Below are positions 47,571-57,896 of a DNA stretch of 64,000 nt, one piece after another. Location of the stretch: contig JACBXN010000088.1 of assembly GCA_015863215.1 (NCBI GenBank), positions 1 to 64,000 of the forward strand. The letters are read 5' to 3'. Numbering within the stretch: position 1 is the stretch's first letter; each line of letters starts with the position of its first letter. Made by a program: the position numbers and the translations under genes. Source of the stretch: Aerococcaceae bacterium DSM 111176 (GTDB lineage Bacteria; Bacillota; Bacilli; Lactobacillales; Aerococcaceae). The notes beneath the pieces were generated by a model. The model did no database searches. It was given only the letters and a program-made list of their open reading frames with translations, and was not told where the DNA came from.

Positions 47571-48193
47571 TACGCTAATGCCCCCTCTACTGTAGTTAAA
47601 GCATCTTTAGTGATGATCACTTTGTCGTAATTTACTACGTCTAAGATGTTGATGTTTTGGTCATCAATTACTTTGACATTTGGAAGATTACGAGCTGATA
47701 AGTAAGCATTATTGTTTGATCCTTCAAGGACAACTAATACTTTTTGATCAATACTTAAGTTTTCTAAAACTGTTTTGAATTCTTTAGTTTTTGGAGTGTC
47801 GAATTGTAATGATTCGATAACAACGATTTCGTCAGCTGCTGCTTTTTGAGATAAAGCTGAGTTGATAGCTAAACGACGTTGTTTTCTTGGCATTTTGAAT
47901 CCGTATGAACGTGGTGTTGGTCCGAAGACTACTCCCCCACCAACCCATTGTGGTGAACGGATAGATCCTTGACGTGCACGACCAGTTCCTTTTTGTCTCC
48001 AAGGTTTACGTCCTCCACCACGAACAGCTGATCTGTTTTTAACAGCGTGTGTTCCTTGGCGTAATGACGCGCGTGACATAACGATTGCTTCGAAGATTAG
48101 AGCTTCATTTGGCTCAATTCCGAAGATTGTTTCATTTAATTCGATTTCACCTGCTTGTGAACCGTCTTGTTTAAATAAAATTGTTTTAGGCAT
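47570..48193 (-). CDS. rplD: 50S ribosomal protein L4
   Basis: 207 residues with the long tunnel loop ([20 protein letters not shown]) that meets macrolides; the sequence there looks wild type. In some bacteria L4 represses the S10 operon through its leader. Confidence 0.98.
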   Translation of the reverse strand: MPKTILFKQDGSQAGEIELNETIFGIEPNEALIFEAIVMSRASLRQGTHAVKNRSAVRGGGRKPWRQKGTGRARQGSIRSPQWVGGGVVFGPTPRSYGFKMPRKQRRLAINSALSQKAAADEIVVIESLQFDTPKTKEFKTVLENLSIDQKVLVVLEGSNNNAYLSARNLPNVKVIDDQNINILDVVNYDKVIITKDALTTVEGALA

Positions 48194-48216
48194 TCTTAAC
48201 TTCCTCCTCTCGTAAA

Positions 48217-48855
48217 TTATGCTTTGATATTTTTAACAGCTGATTTGATTTCAACCATTGATTTTTTAGATCCAGGTACATTACCTTTTACTAAAATTAC
48301 GTTGTCTTCTGCGTTTACTGCAACGATTTCTAAGTTTTGAACCGTTACTTTGTCGCCACCCATTTGACCTGCTAATTTTTTACCTTTTAGCACGCGTGAT
48401 GGATAAGCCGCCATGGCCATCGCACCTGGACGACGGTGGAAACGAGAACCGTGAGTCATAGGACCACGAGCTTGTCCGTGACGTTTGATAACGCCTTGGA
48501 ATCCTTTACCTTTTGATGTACCCGTCACATCGACGATGTCACCAACTTCGAAAGTTTCTACTGTGATTTCTTGCCCTACTTCATATTCCCCTAGCTCAAC
48601 ATTACGAAACTCTCGAATGAAGCGCTTAGGAGTAGCATTTGCTTTTGCTACATGACCTTTGTGCGGTTTGTTTGCTAATACTTCACGTTTTGTTTGGTAT
48701 CCAACTTGGATAGCTTCGTATCCATCAGTTTCGTTTGATTTTACTTGTAATACCACGTTTGGTTCTGCTTGGATAACTGTAACTGGCACTAATTCACCGT
48801 TTTCCATGAAGAATTGAGTCATTCCGACTTTTGTTCCTAAGATTCCTTTGGTCAT
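48217..48855 (-). CDS. rplC: 50S ribosomal protein L3
   Basis: An early assembly protein near the peptidyl transferase centre. 212 residues; [20 protein letters not shown] and [18 protein letters not shown] are hallmarks. Confidence 0.99.
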   Translation of the reverse strand: MTKGILGTKVGMTQFFMENGELVPVTVIQAEPNVVLQVKSNETDGYEAIQVGYQTKREVLANKPHKGHVAKANATPKRFIREFRNVELGEYEVGQEITVETFEVGDIVDVTGTSKGKGFQGVIKRHGQARGPMTHGSRFHRRPGAMAMAAYPSRVLKGKKLAGQMGGDKVTVQNLEIVAVNAEDNVILVKGNVPGSKKSMVEIKSAVKNIKA

Positions 48856-48882
48856 GAGTACACCTCCTGTTTTATTTTAATT

Positions 48883-49191
48883 TTATAATTTGATTTCGAC
48901 GTCAACACCACTTGGTAAATCTAATTTCATTAATGCATCAACTGTTTTAGCTGTTGGATTAACGATATCGATTAAACGTTTGTGTGTGCGCATCTCGAAT
49001 TGTTCACGTGAATCTTTGTAAACGTGCGGTGAACGGATAACTGTATATAATGAACGTTCCGTTGGTAATGGAATTGGTCCAACTGTAGTTGCTCCTGTTC
49101 TTGCTGCTGATTCTACGATTTTGTTCGCTGAAACATCTAAAGCGCGGTGCTCATATGCTTTTAAGCGAATACGAATTTTTTGATTTGCCAT
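48883..49191 (-). CDS. rpsJ: 30S ribosomal protein S10
   Basis: First gene of the superoperon; in other species it also serves as NusE in antitermination. 102 residues: [16 protein letters not shown] and [27 protein letters not shown] precedes the ATG. Confidence 0.99.
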   Translation of the reverse strand: MANQKIRIRLKAYEHRALDVSANKIVESAARTGATTVGPIPLPTERSLYTVIRSPHVYKDSREQFEMRTHKRLIDIVNPTAKTVDALMKLDLPSGVDVEIKL

Positions 49192-49386
49192 TTTTGTTCC
49201 TCCCTCGTCTAAATTATATTTATGACTTGCTCCACAAGAAAAACCGACTAATCACCGGCATTGGCAACTCCGCCTGGCGTGTCGCAACCTCTCGCTTCAT
49301 CGCTCCGCAAACCACTTCACACCCCCTCTTGTAGGGGTATTGGTTACGGTGTGTATACTGGAAAAAGAATTTCTACTGATGACACA
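49192..49386 (-). promoter_or_regulatory. S10 operon leader RNA
   Basis: About 195 bases between predicted transcription start and rpsJ. Alternative pairings are visible: CACACC with GGTGTG, or CCCCT with AGGGG, followed by a GC-rich segment with GCGATGAAGCG. This fits a leader controlled by a ribosomal protein (L4-type control is known elsewhere), but the family match is not established. Confidence 0.5.
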
Positions 49387-49392
49387 ACGACT

Positions 49393-49421
49393 ATTATACT
49401 GAAGAAACAGCGAACTTGCAA
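49393..49421 (-). promoter_or_regulatory. Promoter of the S10-spc-alpha superoperon
   Basis: Minus-strand TTGCAA (49416-49421), 17-base spacer, consensus TATAAT (49393-49398). No other strong promoter was seen before rplQ. Confidence 0.85.
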
Positions 49422-49479
49422 GCTTTTTTAAAACTTTTTTGTTTTATTTCGCTAAGAGTTTAATGAGAATGTTTGCCAT

Positions 49480-49890
49480 TCTGTTGTTTTCTGTTTCTTC
49501 TATTAAATAGACTATTTTTTGTAGTTTGTTTTTCTGTTTCTACTATTATATAGTCAGTTTTTTGGTTTAATGGTCGTTTGGTCGAAAATTCTTTTAACAT
49601 AATACAATAAACAGATGTTGGCATCAAGGTTTTTGTTTTATTTTTTTGGGTAATACGTTTTCAGTGGGAGGTAATGCTGGTTGTTGGAGTTGGCGAGTGT
49701 TGGTTGCTTCGCTGCCCCGAGGAAAACAACACATACTTTATTGGTTGTTTTTGAATATAATCTCAAACAAAGTACAGTTCAGCCATTTTTGTTGTTTGTT
49801 TCATTGACCCATTGAAAACATCATACACTTTGTTGGTTGTTTCGCCGACCTAAGGCAAACATTATACACTCACAACTCTTCAGGTGATTG
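49480..49890. repeat. Degenerate intergenic repeat array between queT and the S10 promoter
   Basis: TTCTGTTTC-type units recur at 49489 and 49532. TTGGTTG recurs at 49700, 49741 and 49833, so spacing is about 41-46 bases. Units can fold (for example TGTTTCGCC/GGCAAACA at about 49838-49862). Repeats are weaker than in the other arrays. The rest of the 630-base gap is AT-rich with no credible gene. Confidence 0.55.
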
Positions 49891-50051
49891 GTGGCTTTGA
49901 GTAAACTCCGATCCGAATAGTTTATCTTTTCTTCTATTAAATATGTCTAGAGAAGTCTGCTAATTATAATCCGGACAACATCTGAATTTATACCATACTT
50001 TCCCCAGAAATTGTGGGCAATAAAAAAAGACCCGAAGGTCTTTTGAAATGG

Positions 50052-50585
50052 TTATTTTGTTAGGTCAATGCGTTTTGAGAGGGGGTATACGATGAATCCG
50101 CCGACTCCCATTGACAGTAGTTCAATAAACACCATACTAATGTAAGTTGGCCAGAATGCGGCTGATGCGTCTAGGAAGAGCACCATCAGTGCAATTGTAA
50201 ACATCGAGAGTGAGAAGACGATCGTTAGGATGATGTATTTAATGATCATTGGATCAATCTTCAGAGTATGACGTTTAGTGATCTGGTCAACGGCTTTATC
50301 TGCAATCCATCTGCCGAGGAATAGAAATACTAGTGTACTTAGGCTCCCAACGACCATGTCGATGGCTCCATACGCGAAATAATTCACGAAGAATACCCCG
50401 ATGGTTACGCCCCAGATATGTCTTTTGTTATAGAGTGCAAGTAAGTTAAGGCCTTCTGAAATTCTTAATCCGATTCCAAAGGATAATGGAGCAAGCACGA
50501 GTGTTAAGACTATGTATAAGGCTGCGATGATTGCAGTGAGTACGACCTCTTTGGCCGTGCTGTTATTATAAGCTGATGTTTTCAT
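50052..50585 (-). CDS. queT: QueT-family ECF transporter S component (queuosine precursor)
   Basis: A 177-residue membrane protein with about five helices. LTAIIAALYIVLTLVLAPLS, then LRISEGLNLLALYNKRHIWG and the GAIDMVVGSLSTL segment, match the COG4708/QueT type that takes up preQ1 or a related base through the EcfAAT module. It is preceded by a structured leader that can pair with its ribosome binding site. The substrate is inferred from family. Confidence 0.85.
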   Translation of the reverse strand: MKTSAYNNSTAKEVVLTAIIAALYIVLTLVLAPLSFGIGLRISEGLNLLALYNKRHIWGVTIGVFFVNYFAYGAIDMVVGSLSTLVFLFLGRWIADKAVDQITKRHTLKIDPMIIKYIILTIVFSLSMFTIALMVLFLDASAAFWPTYISMVFIELLSMGVGGFIVYPLSKRIDLTK

Positions 50586-50592
50586 ATTTAAT

Positions 50593-50658
50593 TTCTCCTT
50601 TATATTCGAGCTACAACCAAAGGACTCAGAGTGGCTTATTCCACTGAAGAATTGTAGC
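50593..50658 (-). promoter_or_regulatory. queT leader able to sequester the ribosome binding site
   Basis: GCTACAA (50658-50652) pairs with TTGTAGC (50616-50610), enclosing an AGTGG...CCACT hairpin and TCCTTT (50624-50619). TCCTTT is complementary to the AAAGGAG binding site at 50601-50595. COG4708 genes in Lactobacillales are often under preQ1-II riboswitches. The order of elements here does not match that consensus, so the class is open. Confidence 0.5.
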
Positions 50659-50688
50659 TATTATCCAATTAGATTTTGTGGTGATTTG

Positions 50689-51942
50689 TTATTCACCGTC
50701 TTGTGTATTTTCGTCTTCGTTAACTGGTTGTATCGGTTCTTCCTCTTCGATTGCTTGATCGAGTTTCTCCAATTGCTTGCTTGCAAAATCACGGCCACCT
50801 AAGCCAAAGGCTAAAGCAAGTGTGATACCTAATGAAGATAAGATAATGATAAATCCAGCATTAACGATTGTTTGGGCAATTTGTAATTGCTCTAATATCA
50901 TAAACACGCCAAGTGCAATGACTAGATATCGAATCGCTTGACCAGAAAATTTATCTCCCGTTGCGGTTGTCGTAACGATGGCTAGGACATTTCCACCAAT
51001 TAATACCAGTCCTAAAATGACTAAAGCACTTAAGACAAATGGTAGATAAGCGATAACTGATGCTCCGATGGCATTTAATACCTCTAAGCCTAACATATTG
51101 ACTGCTTCAACTAAGAAGAAGATCATTAAGACAATTTTGGTAATATTACCTAAAATAGTTGATATTTGGATATCTGATTTTTCTTGTCTGACATTTAAGT
51201 AATTTGAAAAGCGGTCAATTCCTGTAGTAGAGACTAAACTTTCAAGTAAGTCCCCTACTAATTTTGCAATAAATCCGCCAATGGTTAACATTACGACCGC
51301 TGCTACGATTTTAGGAATAGCAGACATGATTTGATTTAACACATTAATAATCGGTTCGGAAATTGACGTGATTGCTAATGTTTCTAGAGCTATGGTTAAA
51401 ATAGGTACATAGATCAGTACATAAACGATTGTCGCAACAACATCTGCAATTTGATGATCGTTATCTGTATTCAATTCATATTGTTTGGTTAATTTTAAAT
51501 ACCACTTATCAATATTTAAACCAGATAGAATATTTTTAACTAATTTTCGGATAAAACTACAGAAGTAAGCTCCGACAATTAATATAAGAGCGGCTAGTAT
51601 AACATTCGGAATATAACCAAATGCTGTTTCCAAGGCATTGATAATTGGATTCATTACCCCACCAATATTTAAGCCATTTAAAATACTAGGTAAGAAGAAT
51701 AGGAATACAATAAAGTAGACCACTGAACCGAAAGTTTCAACGTACGTTTTACCTTCTTCTTCGTTTTTGGCGATGCCCCAATCGATTACTTTTTGATTGA
51801 AATTAATTTTATTTAAACCATTAATTGCTAGTCGTTTCAGAAAAAATGATACTAATAAGGCCAACAGTAAAATGACTAATGCTAAAAAGGCACGCGGAAT
51901 CAATTCGACAACATTTGTAACGAACTCTCTGATTTCATCCAT
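50689..51942 (-). CDS. Mechanosensitive channel-like membrane protein (CmpX/TM-helix repeat type)
   Basis: A 417-residue protein with about ten or more membrane segments. Repeated blocks of the type IPKIVAAVVMLTIGGFIAKLVGDLL and IPNVILAALILIVGAYFCSFIRKLV recur, and a Gly/Ala-rich final helix LGITLALAFGLGGRDFASKQL resembles MscS TM3. The tail is acidic (EEEEPIQPVNEDE). It probably releases solutes on osmotic downshock. The gene is alone, between tuf and queT. Confidence 0.82.
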   Translation of the reverse strand: MDEIREFVTNVVELIPRAFLALVILLLALLVSFFLKRLAINGLNKINFNQKVIDWGIAKNEEEGKTYVETFGSVVYFIVFLFFLPSILNGLNIGGVMNPIINALETAFGYIPNVILAALILIVGAYFCSFIRKLVKNILSGLNIDKWYLKLTKQYELNTDNDHQIADVVATIVYVLIYVPILTIALETLAITSISEPIINVLNQIMSAIPKIVAAVVMLTIGGFIAKLVGDLLESLVSTTGIDRFSNYLNVRQEKSDIQISTILGNITKIVLMIFFLVEAVNMLGLEVLNAIGASVIAYLPFVLSALVILGLVLIGGNVLAIVTTTATGDKFSGQAIRYLVIALGVFMILEQLQIAQTIVNAGFIIILSSLGITLALAFGLGGRDFASKQLEKLDQAIEEEEPIQPVNEDENTQDGE

Positions 51943-51957
51943 AAGTAGTTCCTCCTA

Positions 51958-51988
51958 AAAATAAAAAGCATCCCGGAAGGGATGCTTT
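51958..51988 (-). terminator. Terminator of tuf
   Basis: Minus-strand AAAGCATCCC/GGGATGCTTT stem with TTCC loop, then TTATTTTT. Confidence 0.9.
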
Positions 51989-52005
51989 CAAATGGTCAGA
52001 TACGA

Positions 52006-53196
52006 TTACGCGATAATTTCTGTAACTGTACCAGCACCAACTGTACGACCACCTTCACGGATTGAGAAACGAGTTCCGTTTTCAATTGCGATTGGGTGAA
52101 TTAATTCAACTTCCATAGAAACGTTGTCTCCAGGCATTACCATTTCTGTTCCTTCTGGTAAATCTACAACACCTGTAACGTCAGTTGTACGGAAATAGAA
52201 TTGTGGACGGTAGTTAGTGAAGAATGGTGTATGACGTCCACCCTCTTCTTTAGATAAAACGTAAACTTCCGCTTTAAATTTAGTATGAGGAGTGATAGTT
52301 CCAGCAGCAGCTAAAACTTGTCCACGCTCGATGTCGTCACGTGTAACACCACGTAATAAAGCACCGATGTTGTCTCCAGCTTCAGCGTAGTCTAACATTT
52401 TACGGAACATTTCAACACCTGTAACAGTTGTTGTTTTAGTTTCTTCCGCGATACCTACGATTTCAACTTCGTTACCAACTTCGATTTTACCACGTTCAAC
52501 ACGACCTGTAGCAACAGTACCACGACCAGTGATTGAGAATACGTCCTCAATTGGCATCATGAATGGTTTGTCAGTTTCACGTTCTGGTTCTGGGATGTAC
52601 TCATCAACAGCAGCCATTAATTCTAAGATTTTATCTTCGTATTCTTCTTCGCCTTCTAAAGCTTTTAATGAAGAACCGATGATAACTGGAACGTCGTCAC
52701 CTGGATAGTCGTATTCAGATAATAAGTCACGAACTTCTAATTCAACAAGTTCTAATAACTCTTCATCGTCAACCATGTCAGCTTTGTTTAAGTATACTAC
52801 GAAGTGTGGCACACCAACTTGACGAGATAATAAGATATGCTCACGAGTTTGTGGCATTGGTCCGTCAGCAGCAGATACTACTAAGATAGCACCGTCCATT
52901 TGAGCAGCACCAGTGATCATGTTTTTAACGTAGTCCGCATGTCCTGGAGCGTCAATATGTGCATAGTGACGAGCTTCAGTTTCATACTCGATATGTGAAG
53001 TATTGATTGTGATTCCACGTTCTTTTTCTTCAGGAGCGTTATCGATTGACGCGTAGTCAGATGCGTTACCTAAACCTAAGCGTTTGTTTAATACAGTTGC
53101 GATAGCAGCTGAAGTAGTAGTTTTACCGTGGTCAACGTGACCTAATGTCCCAATATTAACATGGGGTTTCGTACGTTCAAATTTTTCTTTTGACAT
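52006..53196 (-). CDS. tuf: Elongation factor Tu
   Basis: Delivers aminoacyl-tRNA to the ribosome. GTPase motifs [17 protein letters not shown] and NKADMVDD are intact; 396 residues. The frame is open to 53232, but AGGAGG lies before the ATG at 53196, which gives the standard [17 protein letters not shown] start. It has its own strong promoter. It is separated from rpsJ by the MscS-like and queT genes. Confidence 0.99.
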   Translation of the reverse strand: MSKEKFERTKPHVNIGTLGHVDHGKTTTSAAIATVLNKRLGLGNASDYASIDNAPEEKERGITINTSHIEYETEARHYAHIDAPGHADYVKNMITGAAQMDGAILVVSAADGPMPQTREHILLSRQVGVPHFVVYLNKADMVDDEELLELVELEVRDLLSEYDYPGDDVPVIIGSSLKALEGEEEYEDKILELMAAVDEYIPEPERETDKPFMMPIEDVFSITGRGTVATGRVERGKIEVGNEVEIVGIAEETKTTTVTGVEMFRKMLDYAEAGDNIGALLRGVTRDDIERGQVLAAAGTITPHTKFKAEVYVLSKEEGGRHTPFFTNYRPQFYFRTTDVTGVVDLPEGTEMVMPGDNVSMEVELIHPIAIENGTRFSIREGGRTVGAGTVTEIIA

Positions 53197-53258
53197 TGAA
53201 TATAATCCTCCTAATTTATAAATAGAATTCAAAGATTAGGCACAAGCCTATCATTATT

Positions 53259-53287
53259 ATTATATCGTGAAGAGGTGCCTTTTTCAA
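53259..53287 (-). promoter_or_regulatory. Promoter of tuf
   Basis: Minus-strand TTGAAA (53282-53287), 17-base spacer, TATAAT (53259-53264). A hairpin AGGTGC/GCACCT (53301-53296 with 53278-53273) overlaps the -35 and spacer but lacks a T run, so it is not a clear fusA terminator. Confidence 0.8.
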
Positions 53288-53333
53288 CAAGTAAAGCACC
53301 TTTCACTTTATAATCAATCTGTTAATTCAGATA

Positions 53334-55415
53334 TTAGTTACCTGAATTTTTCGAAATAATCTCTTCTTGGATTGATTTCGGTACTGCTTCATAGTGGTCG
53401 AATTGCATTGAGAATGTACCACGACCTTGTGTTGAAGAACGTAATGTTGTCGCATAACCAAACATTTCTGATAAAGGAATGAATGATTTAACGATTTGTG
53501 CGTTACCACGAGCTTCTGTACCTTCGATACGTCCACGACGTGAGCTAACGTGTCCCATTACATCTCCTAAGTAGTCTTCAGGAACAGTAATGTCTACTTG
53601 CATCATTGGCTCTAAGATTGCTGGATCAGCTTTCTTAGCAGCTTCACGTAAAGCAAGAGATGCGGCAACCTTGAATGCTGTCTCACTCGAGTCAACATCA
53701 TGGTATGAACCATCATATAATTTAGCTTTAACGTCAACTAATGGATATCCAGCAAGAACACCATTATCTAATGCATCTTTAAGTCCAGCTTCAACTGAAG
53801 GGATGTATTCACGAGGAACAACCCCACCAACGATAGCATCTTCGAATTCAAATCCAGCACCTTCTTCGTTAGGTGAGAATTCGATCCATACGTCACCGTA
53901 TTGACCTTTACCACCTGATTGACGAACGAATTTACCTTGTGCTTGAGTAGTTGCGCGGAATGTCTCACGGTATGAAACTTGAGGCGCACCAACTGTTGCA
54001 GATACTTTGAATTCACGTTTTAGACGGTCAACGATGATATCTAAGTGTAATTCACCCATACCAGCGATGATTGTTTGTCCTGTTTCGTGGTCTGTAGAAG
54101 CACGGAATGTCGGATCTTCTTCAGCTAATTTAGCTAAAGCAGTTGACATTTTATCTTGGTCAGCTTTTGAATCTGGTTCAATCGCTACGTTGATAACTGG
54201 CTCTGGGAATTCCATTGACTCTAAGATAACTGGAGCATCTTCAGCACATAATGTATCCCCTGTACCTGTGTCTTTAAGACCAACAGCTGCTGCGATATCT
54301 CCTGAGAATACCTCTGGGATTTCTTCACGAGAGTTCGCGTGCATTTGTAAGATACGTCCTACACGTTCACGCTTACCTTTAGTAGCGTTAAGTACGTAAG
54401 AACCAGCTTCTAGAGTACCTGAGTAAACACGGAAGAAAGTTAAACGTCCAACGAATGGGTCTGTCATAACTTTGAATGCTAATGAAGCGAAATCTTCTGA
54501 ATCATCAGCGTGGTGTTCGATTTCTTCACCAGTTTCAGGGTCAGTACCGATAATTGGTGGTACATCTAATGGTGATGGTAAGTAAGCGATAACCGAATCT
54601 AATAATAATTGAACACCTTTGTTTTTAAATGCAGAACCACAGAATACTGGGTAGAAATCTACAGTTAATGTTGCTTTACGGATTGCTGCTTTCAAGCGAT
54701 CAACAGAAATTTCTTCACCTTCAAGGTAAGATTCCATTAATTCTTCATCGTAGTCTGCAACGGCTTCGATTAAGTTAGTATGTAACTCTTCAGCTTGGTC
54801 TTTTAACTCTTCAGGGATGTCGATTAATTCAACGTCTTCACCTAAATCGTCGTTATATTGCCAAGCTTCCATTGTTACTAAGTCGATAATTCCTGAGAAA
54901 TCATCTTCAGCACCAATTGGCAATTGAACTGGAACTGCGTTTGCTTGTAAGTTTTCATGGATTGTGTTTACTGCTCCTAAGAAGTCAGCACCCATTTTGT
55001 CCATTTTGTTTACAAAAACAATACGTGGTACATGGTAAGTAGTTGCTTGACGCCAAACTGTTTCAGTTTGAGGTTCAACACCTGATTGAGCATCAAGTAC
55101 AGTAACCGCACCGTCAAGTACACGTAATGAACGTTCTACCTCTACAGTAAAGTCCACGTGACCTGGAGTATCGATTACGTTAACACGGTGATCTTTCCAC
55201 ACAGCTGTTGTAGCAGCAGATGTGATTGTGATACCACGTTCTTGTTCTTGCTCCATCCAGTCCATTTGTGCCCCACCATCGTGAGTTTCACCAATTTTAT
55301 GGATTTTACCAGTGTAGTATAAAATACGTTCAGTTGTCGTAGTTTTACCCGCATCGATATGCGCCATGATACCAATATTACGCGTGTTTTCAAGAGAAAA
55401 TTCTCTTTTTGCCAT
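53334..55415 (-). CDS. fusA: Elongation factor G
   Basis: Translocase GTPase of 693 residues. [23 protein letters not shown] and NKMDKMG form the G domain; the C-terminal domains IV and V include [15 protein letters not shown] and [15 protein letters not shown]. It follows rpsG by 73 bases within the str operon. Confidence 0.99.
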   Translation of the reverse strand: MAKREFSLENTRNIGIMAHIDAGKTTTTERILYYTGKIHKIGETHDGGAQMDWMEQEQERGITITSAATTAVWKDHRVNVIDTPGHVDFTVEVERSLRVLDGAVTVLDAQSGVEPQTETVWRQATTYHVPRIVFVNKMDKMGADFLGAVNTIHENLQANAVPVQLPIGAEDDFSGIIDLVTMEAWQYNDDLGEDVELIDIPEELKDQAEELHTNLIEAVADYDEELMESYLEGEEISVDRLKAAIRKATLTVDFYPVFCGSAFKNKGVQLLLDSVIAYLPSPLDVPPIIGTDPETGEEIEHHADDSEDFASLAFKVMTDPFVGRLTFFRVYSGTLEAGSYVLNATKGKRERVGRILQMHANSREEIPEVFSGDIAAAVGLKDTGTGDTLCAEDAPVILESMEFPEPVINVAIEPDSKADQDKMSTALAKLAEEDPTFRASTDHETGQTIIAGMGELHLDIIVDRLKREFKVSATVGAPQVSYRETFRATTQAQGKFVRQSGGKGQYGDVWIEFSPNEEGAGFEFEDAIVGGVVPREYIPSVEAGLKDALDNGVLAGYPLVDVKAKLYDGSYHDVDSSETAFKVAASLALREAAKKADPAILEPMMQVDITVPEDYLGDVMGHVSSRRGRIEGTEARGNAQIVKSFIPLSEMFGYATTLRSSTQGRGTFSMQFDHYEAVPKSIQEEIISKNSGN

Positions 55416-55488
55416 CTAAATTTACCCCTCTTTCGTGATTTGAGTTATATAGTTAGTTTAACATTATTTCCGAAGAAATAACAGAATC

Positions 55489-55959
55489 TTACCAACGATA
55501 ATGAGCAAATGCTTTGTTAGCTTCTGCCATACGGTGAGTTTCTTCACGTTGACGTACTGATGCACCTGTGTTGTTCGCTGCATCCATAATTTCACGAGCT
55601 AAACGTAATTCCATAGTTTTTTCACCACGGTTACGTGAGTGGTTAGTTAACCAACGTAAAGCTAAAGTTGTACGACGTTCTGGACGAACCTCCATTGGTA
55701 CTTGGTAGTTAGAACCACCAACACGACGAGCTTTAACTTCTAATAATGGGCTAATGTTCTCGATTGCTTGTTCAAAGACTTCATTTGGCTCTTGTCCTGT
55801 CTCCTCACGGATAAGATCAAAGGCTGCATAAACGATATTTGAAGCTTTTCCACGTTTTCCATCAACCATAATACGGTTAATTGCACGTGTAACTAATTTT
55901 GAATTGTAAATTGGATCTGGTAATACATCGCGTTTTGCGACTGCTCCTTTACGAGGCAT
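55489..55959 (-). CDS. rpsG: 30S ribosomal protein S7
   Basis: Initiates assembly of the 30S head. 156 residues: [20 protein letters not shown] and [20 protein letters not shown]. It is 46 bases after rpsL. Confidence 0.99.
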   Translation of the reverse strand: MPRKGAVAKRDVLPDPIYNSKLVTRAINRIMVDGKRGKASNIVYAAFDLIREETGQEPNEVFEQAIENISPLLEVKARRVGGSNYQVPMEVRPERRTTLALRWLTNHSRNRGEKTMELRLAREIMDAANNTGASVRQREETHRMAEANKAFAHYRW

Positions 55960-56005
55960 TCAAATTCCTCCCTTCGTAGATTTTTATTTTAAGTAATTAT
56001 TTAAA

Positions 56006-56419
56006 TTATTTTTTAGGTTTTTTAGCACCGTATTTAGAACGGCTTTGTTGACGATCTGTAACACCAGCTGTATCTAGTGCTCCACGAACAATATGGTAAC
56101 GTACCCCTGGTAAGTCTTTTACACGTCCTCCACGGATTAATACCACACTATGTTCTTGTAAGTTGTGGCCTTCACCTGGAATGTAAGCAGTAACTTCCAT
56201 TAAGTTTGATAAACGTACACGGGCATACTTACGTAAAGCCGAGTTAGGTTTCTTAGGAGTCATTGTTCCCACACGAGTAGCTACACCACGTTTTTGAGGT
56301 GACATAGTTGTTGTTGTTGAACGTTTAAAGCTGTTATAACCAACGTTTAATGCTGGTGATTTAGATTTCTCTGATTTACTCTTACGAGGTTTACGGATTA
56401 ATTGATTAATTGTAGGCAT
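56006..56419 (-). CDS. rpsL: 30S ribosomal protein S12
   Basis: Controls decoding fidelity. 137 residues. The streptomycin-relevant loop reads [11 protein letters not shown], with the Lys typical of sensitive strains. [26 protein letters not shown] follows. It is the first gene of the str operon, with a long structured leader. Confidence 0.99.
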   Translation of the reverse strand: MPTINQLIRKPRKSKSEKSKSPALNVGYNSFKRSTTTTMSPQKRGVATRVGTMTPKKPNSALRKYARVRLSNLMEVTAYIPGEGHNLQEHSVVLIRGGRVKDLPGVRYHIVRGALDTAGVTDRQQSRSKYGAKKPKK

Positions 56420-56567
56420 TTAAGGTCCTCCTCCCTTGTTTCTTAGTCCACACATCCAAGTGTGTCATATTTATGTAAAATATATAAGCAATCACTTTAA
56501 AAGATTGCCTGTGGCATTTTAAAGCAGTCAGCACGACTGAGATTCAGGAATCTGTCATTAAAACACA
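56420..56567 (-). promoter_or_regulatory. Structured leader of the rpsL-rpsG-fusA operon
   Basis: About 150 bases with successive hairpins on the minus strand: AGATTC/GAATCT, CAGTC/GACTG, GCAATC/GATTGC and CACAC/GTGTG. An autoregulatory role is plausible but not shown. Confidence 0.5.
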
Positions 56568-56573
56568 TACAAA

Positions 56574-56602
56574 AGAATATCATGCCAACTCATATTGGTC
56601 AA
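56574..56602 (-). promoter_or_regulatory. Promoter of the rpsL operon
   Basis: Minus-strand TTGACC (56597-56602), 17-base spacer, TATTCT (56574-56579). Confidence 0.65.
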
Positions 56603-56682
56603 GTCATAATTCAAAGTTTTTTGTGATATGAGAGAAATCTCATTTTAATTTTGATTATCCACCCGATTCTAATCTTTTCCAT

Positions 56683-56708
56683 TAAAAAGGAGCGGTTAAC
56701 CCGCCCCT
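56683..56708 (-). terminator. Terminator of the small GNAT gene
   Basis: Minus-strand GGGGCGG/CCGCTCC stem followed by TTTTTAA. Confidence 0.8.
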
Positions 56709-56716
56709 ATTAATCT

Positions 56717-57010
56717 CTACTTATCAGCATTGATCTCATCATAAGTATCTGGTTCTTCATTAAACTTCTTAACAACATAAGGACAAATAGCCTTTAATTT
56801 GACACCTTCACCTTCAGCACGTTCAACTAAAGCATCTAATAATTTACCAGCAATCCCTCTACCACGTAATTTTGGTGATACACCTGTATGTGTTACTGCC
56901 CAAACTGTGTTATCGCGGATTGATTGGAATGAAATCTCGCCTAATTGTTCACCTGAATCATCAACTAAGATAATTTCATCATCTGTATTTTTTAATGTAA
57001 GATTTTCCAT
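56717..57010 (-). CDS. Small GNAT-fold acetyltransferase (YjdJ/COG2388 type)
   Basis: 97 residues, the size of the minimal GNAT family. THTGVSPKLRGRGIAGKLLDALVERAE holds the acetyl-CoA loop (RGRGIA), and the end KAICPYVVKKFNEEPDTYDEI is typical of COG2388. The substrate is unknown. It has its own terminator. Confidence 0.88.
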   Translation of the reverse strand: MENLTLKNTDDEIILVDDSGEQLGEISFQSIRDNTVWAVTHTGVSPKLRGRGIAGKLLDALVERAEGEGVKLKAICPYVVKKFNEEPDTYDEINADK

Positions 57011-57079
57011 TTTTATCCCCCTTATTTTGTATTTCTACTATAGTATAACACTTTTTAGTGTAGAAATACGATTTGGTGC

Positions 57080-57475
57080 TTAGAAGGAGAATTCTTCAAT
57101 ATATGTTTGTTCCTCTGTAACTTGGTTAGCCTCTAACAATCCTTTAGCGGCATTTAACATCGCAGGTGGTCCGCAAATATGCCAAGTTGCATCTGTATAC
57201 ATTGCTTCTAATCCTTGACTACGGATAAATGCGTCGTCAACAAATCCAAATGGGTAACCTTCAACTTCTTCCCCACTAAATATAATATGGAGTGTGAAGT
57301 TTTCGTATTTAGCAGCTAAGTCCTCTAGGAAATCTTTATCGATTAAATCTTTTTCATGCCCTACTCCCCAAAGGAAGGCAATTCTTCGGTCAAAGTTATG
57401 TTCTAACTCAGCTTCCAGCACACCTAAACTTGGTGTGACACCAATACCTCCTGAAAATAAGTCAGTGGTATAGTG
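57080..57475 (-). pseudogene. Flavin reductase/ferredoxin-NADP reductase-like gene, N-terminus lost
   Basis: The frame from 57475 reads the NAD-binding half of an FNR-type enzyme: DLFSGGIGVTPSLGVLEAEL, then WHICGPPAMLNAAKGLL and a C-terminal YIEEFSF. The FAD-binding half is missing. Upstream of 57475 the frame meets TAG TAA at once, in unrelated AT-rich DNA. An internal ATG at 57421 is unlikely to make a functional enzyme. The break marks the left edge of the accessory region. Confidence 0.8.
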
Positions 57476-57657
57476 TTACTAGATGTTATTAATTGCTTCT
57501 ATTTCTTGATTTATCAAGCTATAGCCTATGCAACTGTGAATGACGTTTACTATTTGTTTTTTATTACTAGACAATATCTAAGACAAAAATCGTGCCAGCA
57601 GTGTGGAAAATTGTGAATCATGAAAATACAAAACACAAAAAAAAATTAATTTTTTAT

Positions 57658-57690
57658 AAGCATTCTTTATTCAAATAAGGAATGCTTTTT
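57658..57690. terminator. Terminator hairpin beside the decayed antitoxin
   Basis: AAGCATTCTTTAT/ATAAGGAATGCTT stem with TCAA loop and T-rich sequence on the + side. It lies where a toxin gene would be expected. Confidence 0.6.
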
Positions 57691-57691
57691 A

Positions 57692-57896
57692 TTATCCTTT
57701 ATAATCCTCTAGAATCTCTTTCCCAAGTGGCTTCCCAACTTTAAATGGATCTTCAATTTTAGACACTAATATTATTACTCAATCTTTTCGATATAGAACA
57801 ACATATTCTTTACCTACTTCTACATTAAAGTTCGCATCCTTTGGCAATGTAATGACAATTGAATCTCCCTGTTTTTTTAATTATGGTCTCTTTCAT
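57692..57896 (-). pseudogene. Decayed MazE/PemI-type antitoxin
   Basis: With two corrections the region encodes 68 residues in AbrB/MazE style: MKETIIKKQGDSIVITLP... then VGKEYVVLYRKD and VGKPLGKEILEDYKG. An A7 run on the minus strand (57872-57878) carries one A too many and shifts the frame. A TGA at 57779-57781 interrupts RKD-VIILVSK, where a Gly codon would differ by one base. No toxin gene follows. Confidence 0.7.

Noticed and set aside
50586-50688. preQ1-I riboswitch before queT
   Set aside because: The short class I aptamer with its C-rich loop and A-rich tail is not found. The hairpin seen has a different layout, so only a generic leader is annotated.
53270-53301. Hairpin between fusA and tuf as a fusA terminator
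   Set aside because: The stem has no T run on either strand and overlaps the tuf promoter.
57480-57640. Transposase fragment suggested by a CQQCGK-like peptide on the + strand
   Set aside because: Only a few residues fit and the frame has no other transposase motif; left unannotated.
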